From contig OZ038454.1 in the NCBI GenBank assembly GCA_964036195.1, positions 23,484,315 to 23,548,314 of the forward strand: DNA of 64,000 nt. Reading direction: 5' to 3'. A program made the translations under genes and the position numbers. Under the pieces are notes generated by a model. The model did no database searches and was not told the DNA's origin. It saw only the letters and a list, made by a program, of their open reading frames with translations. How positions within the stretch are numbered: the stretch's first letter is position 1; each line of letters starts with the position of its first letter. This DNA is from Sphaerolaimus hirsutus (lineage: Eukaryota > Nematoda > Chromadorea > Monhysterida > Sphaerolaimidae). Shown piece after piece: positions 28,765 to 39,466 of this stretch.

Positions 28765-29621
28765 CCGTATTACCTCGAAATACCCCCATGGGGGTTTATT
28801 ATTTCACCAGCAAAATTTGAGGGGGGGGGGGGGGGGTTAACTCGAGCGGGGGTTTATTCGAGGGTTTTTTATATTAATTCGTCAGAAATTTTTGTAAGGA
28901 TCGTAGTAAATAGCGTATTTCCTCGAAATACCCCCCGGGGGGTGATTGTTTCATAGTGCTCCCGAGATGGGGGGGGAGTATTTCGAGGGGGGGTTATTAT
29001 TTCACAGGAAATTTTTTGAAAACCTAGTACAAAATCGTGGTTTGTGATGTGCGCTGGGGTAGAAAAATGCATCAATAACTGACATGTATCAACTCCTGTA
29101 TACTAATATTAGTACTTAGATGGTATAAACACTGTTCTAACGTGATTCCAACATTGTTTTAACGTGTGTTCTGCACTACGCAGAACACAAACTGCAGTAT
29201 TTGTCATGTACGATCACTTTACACTCAATCTGGGGGGGGGTATTTCGAGGGGGGTGACTGTTTCATAGTGGTCTCGAAAGGGGGGGGGTCAAACGAGGGG
29301 GGGGGGTATTTCGAGGAAATACGGTAGTAGGCATTTGCATACCCAAAACAGGTAATAAATGTGTCCGAACAGGATATATTTGGACATAAAAACGTAGATA
29401 GCTACACAAACTAATCTATGTGTAGCTGCACTGCAAATTAACAGTAATATACATCATGTACATTGCATAAATGACGTATTTATCATGTACATGACGTACA
29501 TCATTCCGAAGGGGGGGGGTATTTCGAGGGGGGGTTATTATTTCCCTAGCCCATTTTGAGGGGGGGGGTGGGTTAATTCGAGGGGGGTTAATTCAAGGGG
29601 GGATAATTCGAGGTAATACGG
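28765..29621. mobile_element. TA-target MITE interrupted by a second copy
   Basis: TA flanks; ends CCGTATTACCTCGAAATACC and ATTCGAGGTAATACGG. A related element is inserted at 28913-29324. Removing that insert rejoins the words GTAAATA and GTAGGCATTTG exactly as in 25226-25659. Confidence 0.85.
28913..29324. mobile_element. TA-target MITE nested in its own family
   Basis: Left end GCGTATTTCCTCGAAATACC has one change from the consensus CCG; right end TTTCGAGGAAATACGG. TA at 28911-28912 and 29325-29326. Confidence 0.85.
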
Positions 29622-31074
29622 TATATTTATCATATAGGTATTAACCGTAATTCCTCGAGTAAGCCACCCTTGAATCTACCCCCTGGGACGGTATTGTTGG
29701 AGTTGGCTTCATTGTGCTGTTTCCTTCAGAACATTGTAAATATGTTGTCAAGTCACTTAACTTGACACTACAGGGCGTCCTTTTTCCTTTAGATTACTGA
29801 GACTGTAATAATACAAATACACGATTTCCTCGTAATTTATTACCCCCCACCCTCGCTATACCCCCAGGTCTGAGCGTGCTGAGGAAAAAATAAGACCACT
29901 CAAAATACCCCGTTCGAAATACTACTGTTTTAAATCGAAATAACCCAGTCTGAAATAATGTATTTACATCATGTGTCATATTTAAGTTATGCCAATGTTT
30001 CTCAATCTGTATCTTGATTGATTAATTGTGTGCGTCAACTCAAATGACGATTCACATAATGAATTCATTTTTGATGATGAATTCATTGTTATTAAAATAG
30101 CACCAAATCAATGAACCCAAGCCAGAAAATATGACACTGTCCACTGACATTTTCTATGCATTTGGCAGAATTCCAGCAGTGTTTACCCTTTGAGAACGCA
30201 TTTCGATTCGTGGCCCAAATAACATGATAAATGCATCTTCTACTGGACACGACATTCTATTAGAAGAAATACTGTACCCCATACCATACAAAAGTGCATA
30301 CAGAAAAAGAAGAATAAAAATGTGCTAAAAACGGAAAGCATTGACTGTAAAATAGCACAAAGATTAGAAATGATGCATCGACAAAATTTAATCACGTAAT
30401 TACGAAAGTTAAGAACTTTAACAAATCCGTTATACTCCGTGTATAAAAACGCTTATTGCACGCTATGCAATTTTCTGATGCAAACACTGCAGCATGACGT
30501 CATCATTTAAAAATAAAAATCGTTCACGGTTGAACTGTTCAACAAAACAAACAACATGACAAAAAACGTTCCAGGAAAAACATTCATCTATTTATTACAC
30601 GCGACTCCACCTTTTTCTTTGAATTTTTTTTTGTGAAAGTGTGTGCATAAGTATCCTGCTCGCGTGTTATCCACTAAGACATAAGTAATTTTGGGTGCAT
30701 ACTTTGAGACCCGCCGAGTATGAGAAGTTGATGCGCAACCTCCAATAGAAGAACAGGGAACTTTTTAGGGAAGAGTAAAAATAATGTGATTTTAAATTTC
30801 CTAGAAATAATATTAGGTATACACATGGTAGTTTAACCACACAAAGTTGGTTTCTAAGGCATCATATACCCTAAATCCTCGAATAAAACCCTTAGGGGAG
30901 TTATTTTTTCGTCAGAAGTTTTTGAGGGGGGGCTTATTCAAGGGGGGACTTATTCAACGGGAGTTATTCGAGGTGGAGTTATTGTTTCCTCATAAAACTT
31001 GGACTGAATTCATTGTATGGGGTGCAGTCTGTCAACTCACGTAATTCAGGTATTTAACTGTCCAACAACAAAAA
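29622..31074. other. Gene-free stretch with degenerate element remnants
   Basis: Eroded members of the CTCGAA family lie near 29641-29960 and 30868-31000. A tract at about 30450-30720 contains CATGACGTCATCATT and resembles the repeat at 34508-34774. No exon supported. Confidence 0.4.
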
Positions 31075-31572
31075 CCGTATTACCTCGAAATACCCCCATG
31101 GGGTTTATTATTTCGCCAGCAAAATTTGAGGGGGGTATAAATCGAGGGGGGTTATTCGAGTAGGGGGGTTAATTCGAGGGGGGGGGGTTATTCTAGGAGG
31201 GGGGGTTTATTCGGGGGGGGGGGGTATAATTTCCTCAGAAATTTTCGTATGTACAGTAGTAAATAGTAGGCATTTTCATACCCAAAAACAGGTAATAAAT
31301 GTGTCCAAACAGGATATATTTGGACATAAAACGTACCTAGATAGCTACACAAACTAGTCTATGTGTAGCTGCAATGTAATTAACAGTAATATACATAATG
31401 TACATTGCATACATGACGTATTATGACGTATTTATGATGTACGTGACGTACATCATTCGAAGGGGGTGGGGGTATTTCGAGGGGGGGGGGTATTATTTCC
31501 CCAGCCATTTTGAGGGGGATTTAATTCGAGGGGGGGGGTCAATTCAAGGGGGGATAATTCGAGGTAATACGG
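31075..31572. mobile_element. TA-target MITE, CCGTATTACCTCGAA family
   Basis: Right flank TA retained, left flank altered to AA. Ends CCGTATTACCTCGAAATACC and ATTCGAGGTAATACGG. Confidence 0.8.
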
Positions 31573-31712
31573 TACGTGTATAGGTACATTGCATACACAT
31601 CATGTATCTGCTGTCGCTGGTGTAGGCTAATATTCTTTTTGTATTTTTGTATTGTATCCTTTTCATCGAGAGGGGGAGTTCGGAGTTATTCAAGAAAGGG
31701 AGGTATTAAGCG

Positions 31713-31802
31713 GGAATTAGAGCTCAGCGTCGATTCGACGTGAAATGATGACGTCATTTCACGTCATCATTTCACGTCGAATCGACGCTGAGCTCTAATT
31801 CC
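31713..31802. repeat. 90-bp palindrome
   Basis: GGAATTAGAGCTCAGCGTCG at the left is matched by CGACGCTGAGCTCTAATTCC at the right, and the arms continue through ATTCGACGTGAAATGATGACG with almost no loop. Confidence 0.9.
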
Positions 31803-31920
31803 GGCCTTAGAGAGGGGTCATTTTTTCCTCACTTCGCCAACAGGGAGGAGTTATTCAAGGGGGTCTTATTCAATGATTTGCGGCAAGTATTTTATGTGGC
31901 AAATTGGCACTTTCATGTGA

Positions 31921-32254
31921 CTAGAGGGCAAAATTGCACAACAACACAACCAAAAACCGCACAACAATATCACTTAGAAAGTGTAAACAAAAGTATGATT
32001 CAAGCCAATTCAAAATCAAATGCATCACGGCAGATTTTGATGAAGGATTAACGAGAATCAATTTTCTATGCGATAGAAATTTTTCTGCCATTACTGGCAC
32101 ATAATCTGTATTTTCCAAAAATCTTTGTAAAAACTGTTCAAATTTGCCACCGGGTTCATCTAATTGATTCACAAATGTTTTGAACAGTTCTGCATTATGT
32201 AATTCCACATCCAGTTGACAGAAAACAATTCCCTTGTCTCCAAGCTTTTTGTCC
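31921..32254 (-). CDS. FkbM-type methyltransferase, probable last exon
   Basis: On the minus strand, after the acceptor GCAAAACAG, the frame encodes DKKLGDKGIVFCQLDVELHN, then EPGGKFEQFLQRFLENTDYV and HRKLILVNPSSKSAV, and ends at a stop at 31921. The phase (2) matches the donor of the exon at 34928-35111, across a 2.67-kb intron filled by a transposon. FkbM/Methyltransf_21 proteins of invertebrates typically show, after the DIE motif, a CQ-N/D-x-E-x-H segment and a C-terminal HR-x-x-FLVN motif, and both are recognisable here. The final 30 hydrophobic residues are atypical; a GTTAAT after HRKLIL could be an alternative donor. Confidence 0.65.
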
Positions 32255-32390
32255 CTGTTTTGCAAGCAAAAATATATGTTTTAAAAACTGCATGCGACAA
32301 TGTAATTTATCATAGACCATCTGAATAAAAACACAGAAATTTTTACTTATCGCATTACCTTACAGTTGCTATGGGTGAATTTTCTGCATA

Positions 32391-34141
32391 CCGTATTTCT
32401 TCTAATAGAACGGCATACTACAATAGAACGGTAGGTTTCAGCACTTTTTGCATTCACAAAATAATAGAACGGCAGCCTCCAATAGAACAGCACCTCCAAT
32501 AGAACGGCACTTTAGACATTACGTTAGAAGAGTGTCAGAACACACAAATACACTACCGTGCAGAATAGTTGAGACTTTTTGCGCTGAGTGATTAATGTTG
32601 CCAGAATTTCGAAATGGTTGATATGCGAAACATTTGGATACTATACATTGGTACCCTGGGGGGTTGACTACACATGCCCGGGTTGACCGCCCCTCAAGTT
32701 CAAATCTGTGTATATTCCTAGTGTACAAACATATTAACTCAGTTTGTTCATGTTTCAAAATAGTTGAGACTTTCTTGTTTTGGGCAGTAGCCACCCAGTA
32801 TCTCACTGTAAAGTCTATATCCAATTTCCTATGTACATTTTTTTACAAAATTTTCACCATGGCAACTGCTTGCCTGCATCACTGAGCTCTGTGTGCAGCA
32901 GGAAACATTCTAAGCATGAACAGCATATGGCAATGCATATAAAGAATGTGGCATTCATTTATTTTTGCTGCAGTTTTGCATCCATTGCCAGCAACTCAGA
33001 AATGGGGGTAGGCATACTACTGAGTGGGGTTATTTGGTGTGTAAATTTGAGGTTTTGGCTTTGCTCTATTAGGAAGAAAAGTTGGCCCAACTGTGAATGA
33101 GTAATGTGCAATTATTTTGTATAGAATGAAGATGGAAGTTTGTAAGTGCTATAACTTTTGATTGGATAGAGATATTGAAAAAAAACATTTTAGTCTTATT
33201 AATTCTCTTCTGTCTAAAGTATGTTATAGACTGTTCAATAACAACATTTTCATGCTGCAAACCCCAGTAAAATAAGCAAAAATATTTAGACACCATTGAC
33301 AACTTTGAAGTGCTATAACTTTTGATTGGAACGAGATATTGACTCATTTTGGTTTTAAATGAATCCTCGTTGTTTAAAGTATATGATAACATGTTCAAAA
33401 AAATTGTTTTTTTTGTGTTCAAAAACTGGGTCAAATTGACCTACGGAATTTATACATCACTAAACCGACCACAAAAATAGAATCTGCAGGTTGTCCCAGT
33501 CATTTGAAGTGTTGAATAATTCAAATCAGCCCAAAAATGGTTGAGTTATTAAGCTTCAAATACACTCATCAGATTGCCCATTTTTGTATATTTATTGACT
33601 ATCTTTTGATAGACCCCCTTATCTCGGGCCTGGGGGATTATTTGAGCAAACAAAATTTTTTCGAAGTGGCCCCAGCATCAAACCCCAACATACTCAAACG
33701 GCATCAAAATTGGGCAAGGACAAGAAATTGGGAAGCAAAAAAGTGCGGTGGACCCCCAGTCTACTGTTTCTCTATGTGTGAAAAGTCTCAACTATTCTGC
33801 ACAGTAGGGTATTAGAAAAATGGATGGTTAGAGCATCCAAGGTGTTCAGAACTATGATTTAGGGTTCTTTTCACATTTGGTTTTGTTTGAATTGATGCTC
33901 CCATATGTAGTATTTGATTTAATTACAATTTAATCTACAAATTCCATCATATACTACACATAGTAAACTATTGTTCATTTTTCATAAAAATGGTCAAATG
34001 AAAAATGTCTGAAAAATATTGGTGAACAAAATAGAATGAACGCTTCCAATAGAACGAACGGTACGTCTAATTGAACAGCAGGTAAAAAGTTGACGAAAAA
34101 AATAGAACAGCGCTCACGCTCTTCTATTAGAAGAAATACGG
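32391..34141. mobile_element. TA-target element, TIR CCGTATTTCTTCTAATAGAAC
   Basis: TA flanks at 32389-32390 and 34142-34143; ends CCGTATTTCTTCTAATAGAA and TTCTATTAGAAGAAATACGG. It shares the CCGTATTTC start with the CTCGAA family but has a different subterminal word (ATAGAACGG). It holds a Tc1/mariner-like element in its middle and lies in the methyltransferase intron. Confidence 0.85.
32551..33809. mobile_element. Tc1/mariner-like non-autonomous element nested in the above
   Basis: TA at 32549-32550 and 33810-33811; inverted ends CACTACCGTGCAGAATAGTT and AACTATTCTGCACAGTAGGG, extended by GAGACTTTT on both sides. No transposase reading frame with a DDE/D pattern was found. Confidence 0.75.
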
Positions 34142-34507
34142 TAATTTTTCATGTGACTTAGTTTATCAACAAACAGAATTTCAGAACAAAAAATGTGCAG
34201 ATGTGTCCGTGGTAACAGCTCAAAGGCTGTAAAACATGAAAGTGTATTCAAAATTCACCATAAAAATTCGAAAATGCAGTAATTTGATGCAAAAAAAATT
34301 GAAATGTCCTAAAAAATTGTGATGATTTAAAAAGTAATAAAAAGTTCGAAAATTCGAAAACTAATTTGGAAAATTCGAAAACTATTTTCAGAAAAATCGA
34401 AAATTCAAAAACTATTTTAAGAAAAAATATTTTCTGAAATTCGAAAAGTTGAAAAACACTTAAAATTAAAATACTTTTCTCTAGAGTGTTTGCCATCGTT
34501 CTCGAGT

Positions 34508-34774
34508 CAATCAAATGTATACTCGGCAGACCGCATGCTATGCATTTTTCTGAAGGAAACACTCCATCATGACGTCATCATTAATAAAATAAAAATATTT
34601 ACCGCAAAAAAAAACATGACGGGAAAAACATTCATCCTCTGGCGCGAATCCGCCTATTTCTTTTTCTTAAATATTTATCTTTTTGTGAAAGTGCATACAT
34701 AAGTATCCAGCTCGCGCGTTATAGACCAAGACACAAGTAATTTTGGGCGCATACTTTGCGGTCCGTCGAGTATA
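34508..34774. repeat. Repeat with TATACTCGGCAGACCGCA inverted ends
   Basis: GTATACTCGGCAGACCGCA at the left faces TGCGGTCCGTCGAGTATAC at the right. Shared words (CATCATGACGTCATCATT, GCGCATACTTTGCGG) recur near 21080-21260, 30450-30720, 38050 and 53777-54017. Confidence 0.7.
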
Positions 34775-34927
34775 CCTATTACATTTTGGTATGACGTCTT
34801 GCACAAATTTTAGATAAGTAATTGTTTCTTGATCAATGTGGTATTGGTATTTATATGAGAAAATATGGTTTTTCAGTCAAGTTGAATCAAATCTTGTGGC
34901 AAATTCCAAACACCAAAAACCACTGAC

Positions 34928-35111
34928 CTCCTGAGTGCCTCGAGCAGCACATACTCGAAGTCCTCGATGTCGAGCGTGGCGAAGTGCACCGTCCTGGTGC
35001 CCATGTTGGCGTCCATGACCTCGTGCAGCGGCACCACCGACACTTTCTTCATGGTGTAGCGGGCGCCTTTGTTCTGCCGCACGCGCATTTTGGAACTCGC
35101 CAGGGTTTTGC
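34928..35111 (-). CDS. FkbM-type methyltransferase, internal exon
   Basis: On the minus strand the exon runs from the acceptor TTTTTTGGGGT...TGCAG to the donor AG|GTCAGT. It encodes KTLASSKMRVRQNKGARYTM, VPLHEVMDANMG and HFATLDIEDFEYVLLEALR. The LDIEDFEYVLLEAL motif is the FkbM/Methyltransf_21 signature LKIDIEGxExxxL, near the end of the SAM-binding fold. Such enzymes O-methylate varied substrates; the substrate here is unknown. Codon use is strongly GC-rich, as in the USP exons. The first exons of the gene should lie at higher coordinates, at or across the N gap at 35246-35445, running towards the USP gene on the opposite strand. Confidence 0.7.
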
Positions 35112-35245
35112 CTGCATTTTTTGGGGTGCGTGGTATTGTTTTGGGGAATTGTGAGTATGGCAGGTGCCCCCAACTATTTGTGTGTTAGTAGGGGGATGTC
35201 GTCTATATCGCCCCGAAATACACAGCTTCACACACACTTTATATC

Positions 35246-35445
35246 NNNNNNNNNNNNNNNNNNNNNNNNNNNNNNNNNNNNNNNNNNNNNNNNNNNNNNN
35301 NNNNNNNNNNNNNNNNNNNNNNNNNNNNNNNNNNNNNNNNNNNNNNNNNNNNNNNNNNNNNNNNNNNNNNNNNNNNNNNNNNNNNNNNNNNNNNNNNNNN
35401 NNNNNNNNNNNNNNNNNNNNNNNNNNNNNNNNNNNNNNNNNNNNN
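35246..35445. other. Assembly gap, 200 Ns
   Basis: Exactly 200 N, the same as the second gap, so it is a placeholder of unknown true size. Order and orientation across it are scaffold inference. A CTACCGTAACC-rich simple tract follows at 35490-35590. Confidence 0.99.
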
Positions 35446-35989
35446 CATATACCACGCATCACGAAAATTCTTTATATTCGAGAGTTTACGGTAACCGTAG
35501 CGCTACCGTAACCTTCCGAATAGAGCTACCGTAACCTTTATTCGGAAGATTACGGTAGTGTATTCGGAAGATTACGGTAACCACCGTATATTTTTAAGAT
35601 TCTGAAAAAGATACAAAGTGCGTATCGGAATCGTATACAGGACACCCGTGGTGTATAAACCCTAAACCACTTGCCATTTATCCGCCTGGATTGACACCCG
35701 GTCACCTTTGTGACATCTGATGCCAATCCCTGACACTGCAAAGTGTGTAGTGTCAAATGTCAAGCAAAGTGTCAATTGTCATGACAAATGTAAAGTAAAG
35801 TGTCGATTGTCACACAAAGTTGTGTAATAATATATTTTTATTGACAAATGTGAATTTTTTTATGAACAGATATAACCATTATATTCAACCAAACCAACGA
35901 CTAGGCATTTTGTTTTATCCAACCATGCTGGGGTTTGGGGTCGGTGGTCTTTTTAATCAAATAATCCGAAGTCTCGAGATAAGAGACTA

Positions 35990-36399
35990 CCGTATTTCCT
36001 CGAAATACCCCCGGGGGGTTTATTGTTTCAGAGTGAGAATTTTGAGGGGGGGTTAAACGAGGGGGGGGGGGTATTTCGAGGGGGGGTTTATTATTTCGCC
36101 AGAAATTTTTTGAAAACCAAGTACTAAATTGTCGTCTGAAACGTACGCAGACGTCGAAAATGCAACAAAAATCGCTATTTATAAGACTCTAAGGACTTGT
36201 ATAAGTGTGTAGACGTATAATCACTGTTCTCACATAACAGAGTCATCGTTTTTAACGTGTGTTTTGCACTACCCGGATGACAAACCGCAGCCTTTGTCAT
36301 TTACGTTCCCTATACACTAAATTGGGGGGGGGTATTTCGAGGGGGGGTTTATAAGTTCATAGTGTCCATTTTGAGGGGGGGTATTTCGAGGAAATACGG
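35990..36399. mobile_element. TA-target MITE, CCGTATTTCCTCGAA family
   Basis: TA flanks; ends CCGTATTTCCTCGAAATACC and TTTCGAGGAAATACGG. Confidence 0.85.
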
Positions 36400-36504
36400 T
36401 ATAAAACACTGTCCCTCAAAAGTACAAAGCAAAAGCTGTGTGCAAACTACCCTGAAAATGTCTCAAAAAACAACACACAAAAACTACCATGCAATATCTC
36501 CCAG

Positions 36505-36638
36505 ACGCGACACCAGCGCCCCCGTCATCTCCATCGGCTTCCCCGCCGCCGCCGCTGCAGCAGCAGCAGTGCCAGCACGAAGTTGGCGCCGGGGCGGAGC
36601 TGGCGCTGCGACGTGATGCTGCTAATGGCGCAGTGCAG
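36505..36638 (+). CDS. Possible N-terminal exon (Pro/Ser/Gln-rich)
   Basis: From the acceptor ATATCTCCCAG, the frame reads PAPPSSPSASPPPPLQQQQC and ends NGAVQ at CAG|GTGGGG, phase 0, which fits the next exon. USP9X proteins begin with a disordered Pro/Gln/Ser-rich segment. Low complexity makes this weak evidence. Confidence 0.4.
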
Positions 36639-37002
36639 GTGGGGGTGGAGTGGCACTTGATCGTGTATTTAGCCCACTTTTGGAGTATTTTTGGAAAGAT
36701 CTCATTTTACTGATCAATGATCCAATAATCACAAAAATCAAAATGTGATATACGTAATAAGTCGACATAAAATCGGATATTTTTGAAAGAAGTCACTGCT
36801 TATAATGCTATCCCGTGACTCTACAGTCATAATATCAGCACAATAGACATACCCATACATTTTTTACACTTAACATATAAATTTTGCTCTCTACTCTGCG
36901 GACATCACACAGTGTGGAGACCTACCATAACACATCTTCATCTGAAAAATGAACCAAAAATTATACAGTTTTTCATCATAATATTTCATTTTTACTATGG
37001 AA

Positions 37003-37969
37003 CAGGGGTCTCGAATGGGTGGGTAGGGGGGTTACCCCCCCCCCCCCCCAAACCGCCCAGCTATCTATCTATCCTGGAGGCCACTCAGCTATCTATCTAC
37101 CCCGGAGGCAAAATTTTGGGCTACTACCCCCCAGTGGCGTAGCCAGGGGGGGGGCGGGGGGGGCGGCCGCCCCCCCCCTTCCCGGGCCGGACATAAAAAT
37201 TGCCGAGAGTGCCACTTTTCTATACCGATTTTGTAGGTTGTTTTCAAAAATTTTGCGCGCAAGCGCGCATTTCTTTCCTCGCAATCTCTGTTGTTTTTAT
37301 GTACGTCGCATTAGTATAAATACCACTTCAAATTACTAAATGCGGTACAAATTTTCAGACATCTAGGTACAATTTTTTTCTTATATTGTACCCATTGGCG
37401 CCAACGCCGACGCCAATCACGCCATGGCGCGGCGCCTACGAATGGCGCCAGCGCCATAACTCCATTCCGCTATCATAGGGCCAAATTTTAGGGGGGGGGG
37501 GGGCGCCGCCCCCCCCGTTCGCCGGACTCCGTATACAATCCGCCCCCCCCCGCTCAAAAATCCTGGCTACGCCACTGCTACCCCCTAACCCCCCCCCCCA
37601 AATCGCTCAGCTATCTACCTATCTGGAGCGATATTTGTTAAACTATACCTCAATTTTCGCTCCAAATCGCTATTTTTCATACCTTTTTATACATTTTTAT
37701 ACATTCAAAATACTAGTTGTTGTTTCTATTTACCTAATTTCATCTATTTAAGTACTATATTCTCTTGTATACCCATTTTGAGCTATTTTACACCTACGAT
37801 TTTTCTCCATTTCTTCCTTCTACACCCTGAAATAGCCTATATACCCCGAACCACCACAAACCCCCCCCAACCCCCCACCCCCAAAATTTTTTCCAGCTAT
37901 CTATCTATCCCGAAGTCCGCCCAGCTATCTATCCAACCACTCGGAGGGTCAAAATTCAAGATACCCCTG
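37003..37969. mobile_element. hAT-type MITE, CAGGGGTCTCGAA family, interrupted
   Basis: Target duplication CTATGGAA at 36995-37002 and 37970-37977. Ends CAGGGGTCTCGAATGG and AAATTCAAGATACCCCTG. Interior words AGCTATCTATCTATCC and GGAGCGAT recur in all copies. Contains the insert at 37132-37577. Confidence 0.9.
37132..37577. mobile_element. hAT-type MITE, TIR CAGTGGCGTAGCCAGG
   Basis: Target duplication CTACCCCC at 37124-37131 and 37578-37585. Ends CAGTGGCGTAGCCAGG and CCTGGCTACGCCACTG are exact complements. This terminus type is common among animal hAT elements. Interior holds GGCGCC dyads and poly-G/poly-C blocks. Confidence 0.9.
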
Positions 37970-38193
37970 CTATGGAATAATTGATGATGTATCGTGGGAT
38001 TTATTTATCACGAGATTTTATTTATGAAATTATGGTAAATAGGATTATGCACATACTTTGCGCTCCGCCGAGTATACCACCATTTTGTTCGATTTAAAAA
38101 AATCTGATATGATTTTTTGAAATTGATTTTTCAAATCGAGCCTTTAAAAATGGATTTTTTCCAACCCTAGTTTTCCACCGTTACCGTATTCAG

Positions 38194-38317
38194 ATGCAGC
38201 GACACGAGCAGCTAGCGACCGAAGCGTCTGAAATGCTGGGTGCAGATCTGGTGCCGTCTGTACAGAAATCAGATTATGATAAGGTTAAGCTACCGGAACC
38301 GCCGCTCGCTTTGTCCG
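38194..38317 (+). CDS. USP9X-like gene, exon B
   Basis: From CCGTATTCAG to G|GTGCGT. Reads MQRHEQLATEASEMLGADLV and DYDKVKLPEPPLALS; phase 0 in, 1 out, fitting the next exon. No domain recognised; balanced codon use supports coding. Confidence 0.6.
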
Positions 38318-38581
38318 GTGCGTTTTTTTCCGTTGCGATTTTTTTGTTCGGTATTTTTCTTTTAATTTTCACCAAATCACTAATTTTTGTATATCATTGC
38401 GACCGGAATTAGGCATGAAGATTTTACTCGGTAAGCATTTTAGCTGTCGGAAATTGGAACTGCATAAAACTGTAAAATAAAACTTGTCGCTAGCATTCGG
38501 GTAGGAATGGCCAAAAATCGCGGCATAAAATTTCTCAGTTAACTCACTCTCCCCCTTTCTCACGCCCTTATCAATTTTCAG

Positions 38582-38790
38582 GGTCAACTGAAACGTCCGA
38601 GAGTCTCAATGGTGCATTATCTCTGTCGTTTAAGGTTCCGGGTTCAAATGACCCCGTTGTCCTTAAATCGCAAAGGGCCATTTATGACGCGTTTGTACGT
38701 GAATGGCCTAAATTGGTTACTGGACGGAACCCGAGTTCTGAATCGCAACTGAGCTATCAGGCAGTTCGATCGGTTGGTTGTGTCGCCCGG
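38582..38790 (+). CDS. USP9X-like gene, exon C
   Basis: From AATTTTCAG to CGG|GTGCTA. Reads STETSESLNGALSLSFKVPG, LKSQRAIYDAFVREWPKL, then LSYQAVRSVGCVAR. Phase 1 in, 0 out. Helical character from the middle on, as expected for the start of the solenoid. The donor coincides with the start of an introner-like repeat. Confidence 0.65.
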
Positions 38791-39212
38791 GTGCTAAATC
38801 AGACCCTGTTCAATGTCGAATGTCGTGCAAAGTGTTTAAAGTCACGTAAAATGTAAAATATCATGCAAAGTGTATAAAGTCATGTAAAATGCCCTGTAAA
38901 ATGTTAGAAGTACCTTTGTAATTTTGGACTTTCGCGGGGGTTCAATATGTAGGTTTTTACAAGGTGTAGAAGGGATATACGGGGACAATCACTTAAAATA
39001 GCGGGATGTAGCTATACAGCTAACGGGTATACAAGCAATTATATAAAAATAGCTGAAAATAGGCAATTGATAGATATCTGAGCGGCCTCAGGGATATAGA
39101 GATAGCTTGGCGATTTGGGGGGGGGGTTACCCGTCCCCTCCACAACCCCATTGCGGAACCGTGAAACGGGTATAAAAAAGTTTTTTTTACCCTATTTAAC
39201 ACCCATTCGCAG
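38791..39212 (+). mobile_element. Intron C-D, beginning with an introner-like terminus
   Basis: The intron opens GTGCTAAATCAGACCCTG, the same terminus as 54493 (GTGCCAAGCCCAAACCCTG) and 24083, followed by the family words GTCATGTAAAATGCCCTG and CATGCAAAGTG. The family's other end is not visible; the rest of the intron has a decayed piece of the CAGGGGTCTCGAA hAT family (around 38950-39180). Confidence 0.5.
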
Positions 39213-39374
39213 TTATATCTTTGCTCACTTGGCGATGGTCGATTAAAATCGGCCCATTTTGAAGACTTGTCAGAGGCCGATGCAAAGTGTCTAGATTCAG
39301 AGTTCTCCAAAGTTATTGGTTACGTGTGTCTGTGCGCACTGAAGTGTCTGTTTCGTCAGGAAGAGTGGGTTCGG
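39213..39374 (+). CDS. USP9X-like gene, exon D
   Basis: From CCATTCGCAG. Reads LYLCSLGDGRLKSAHFEDLS, then DAKCLDSEFSKVIGYVCLC and ALKCLFRQEEWVR. Phase 0 in. The end is uncertain: GTTCGG after TGG, GTTTTT after CGG, GTTTGT or GTAAAT a little later are all possible donors, and none gives the phase required by the next exon at 40660. Confidence 0.6.
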
Positions 39375-39466
39375 GTTTTTGAATGTTTGTTCTGTAAATA
39401 TTGTTGATTAAAAATGTTTACTTAATTATTGGGTGATGACCGGGACCTTCAATTATATATAGTGAC

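Noticed and set aside
35049-35534. Frames crossing the N run (also 60368-60811)
   Set aside because: Undetermined bases only; no sequence supports them.
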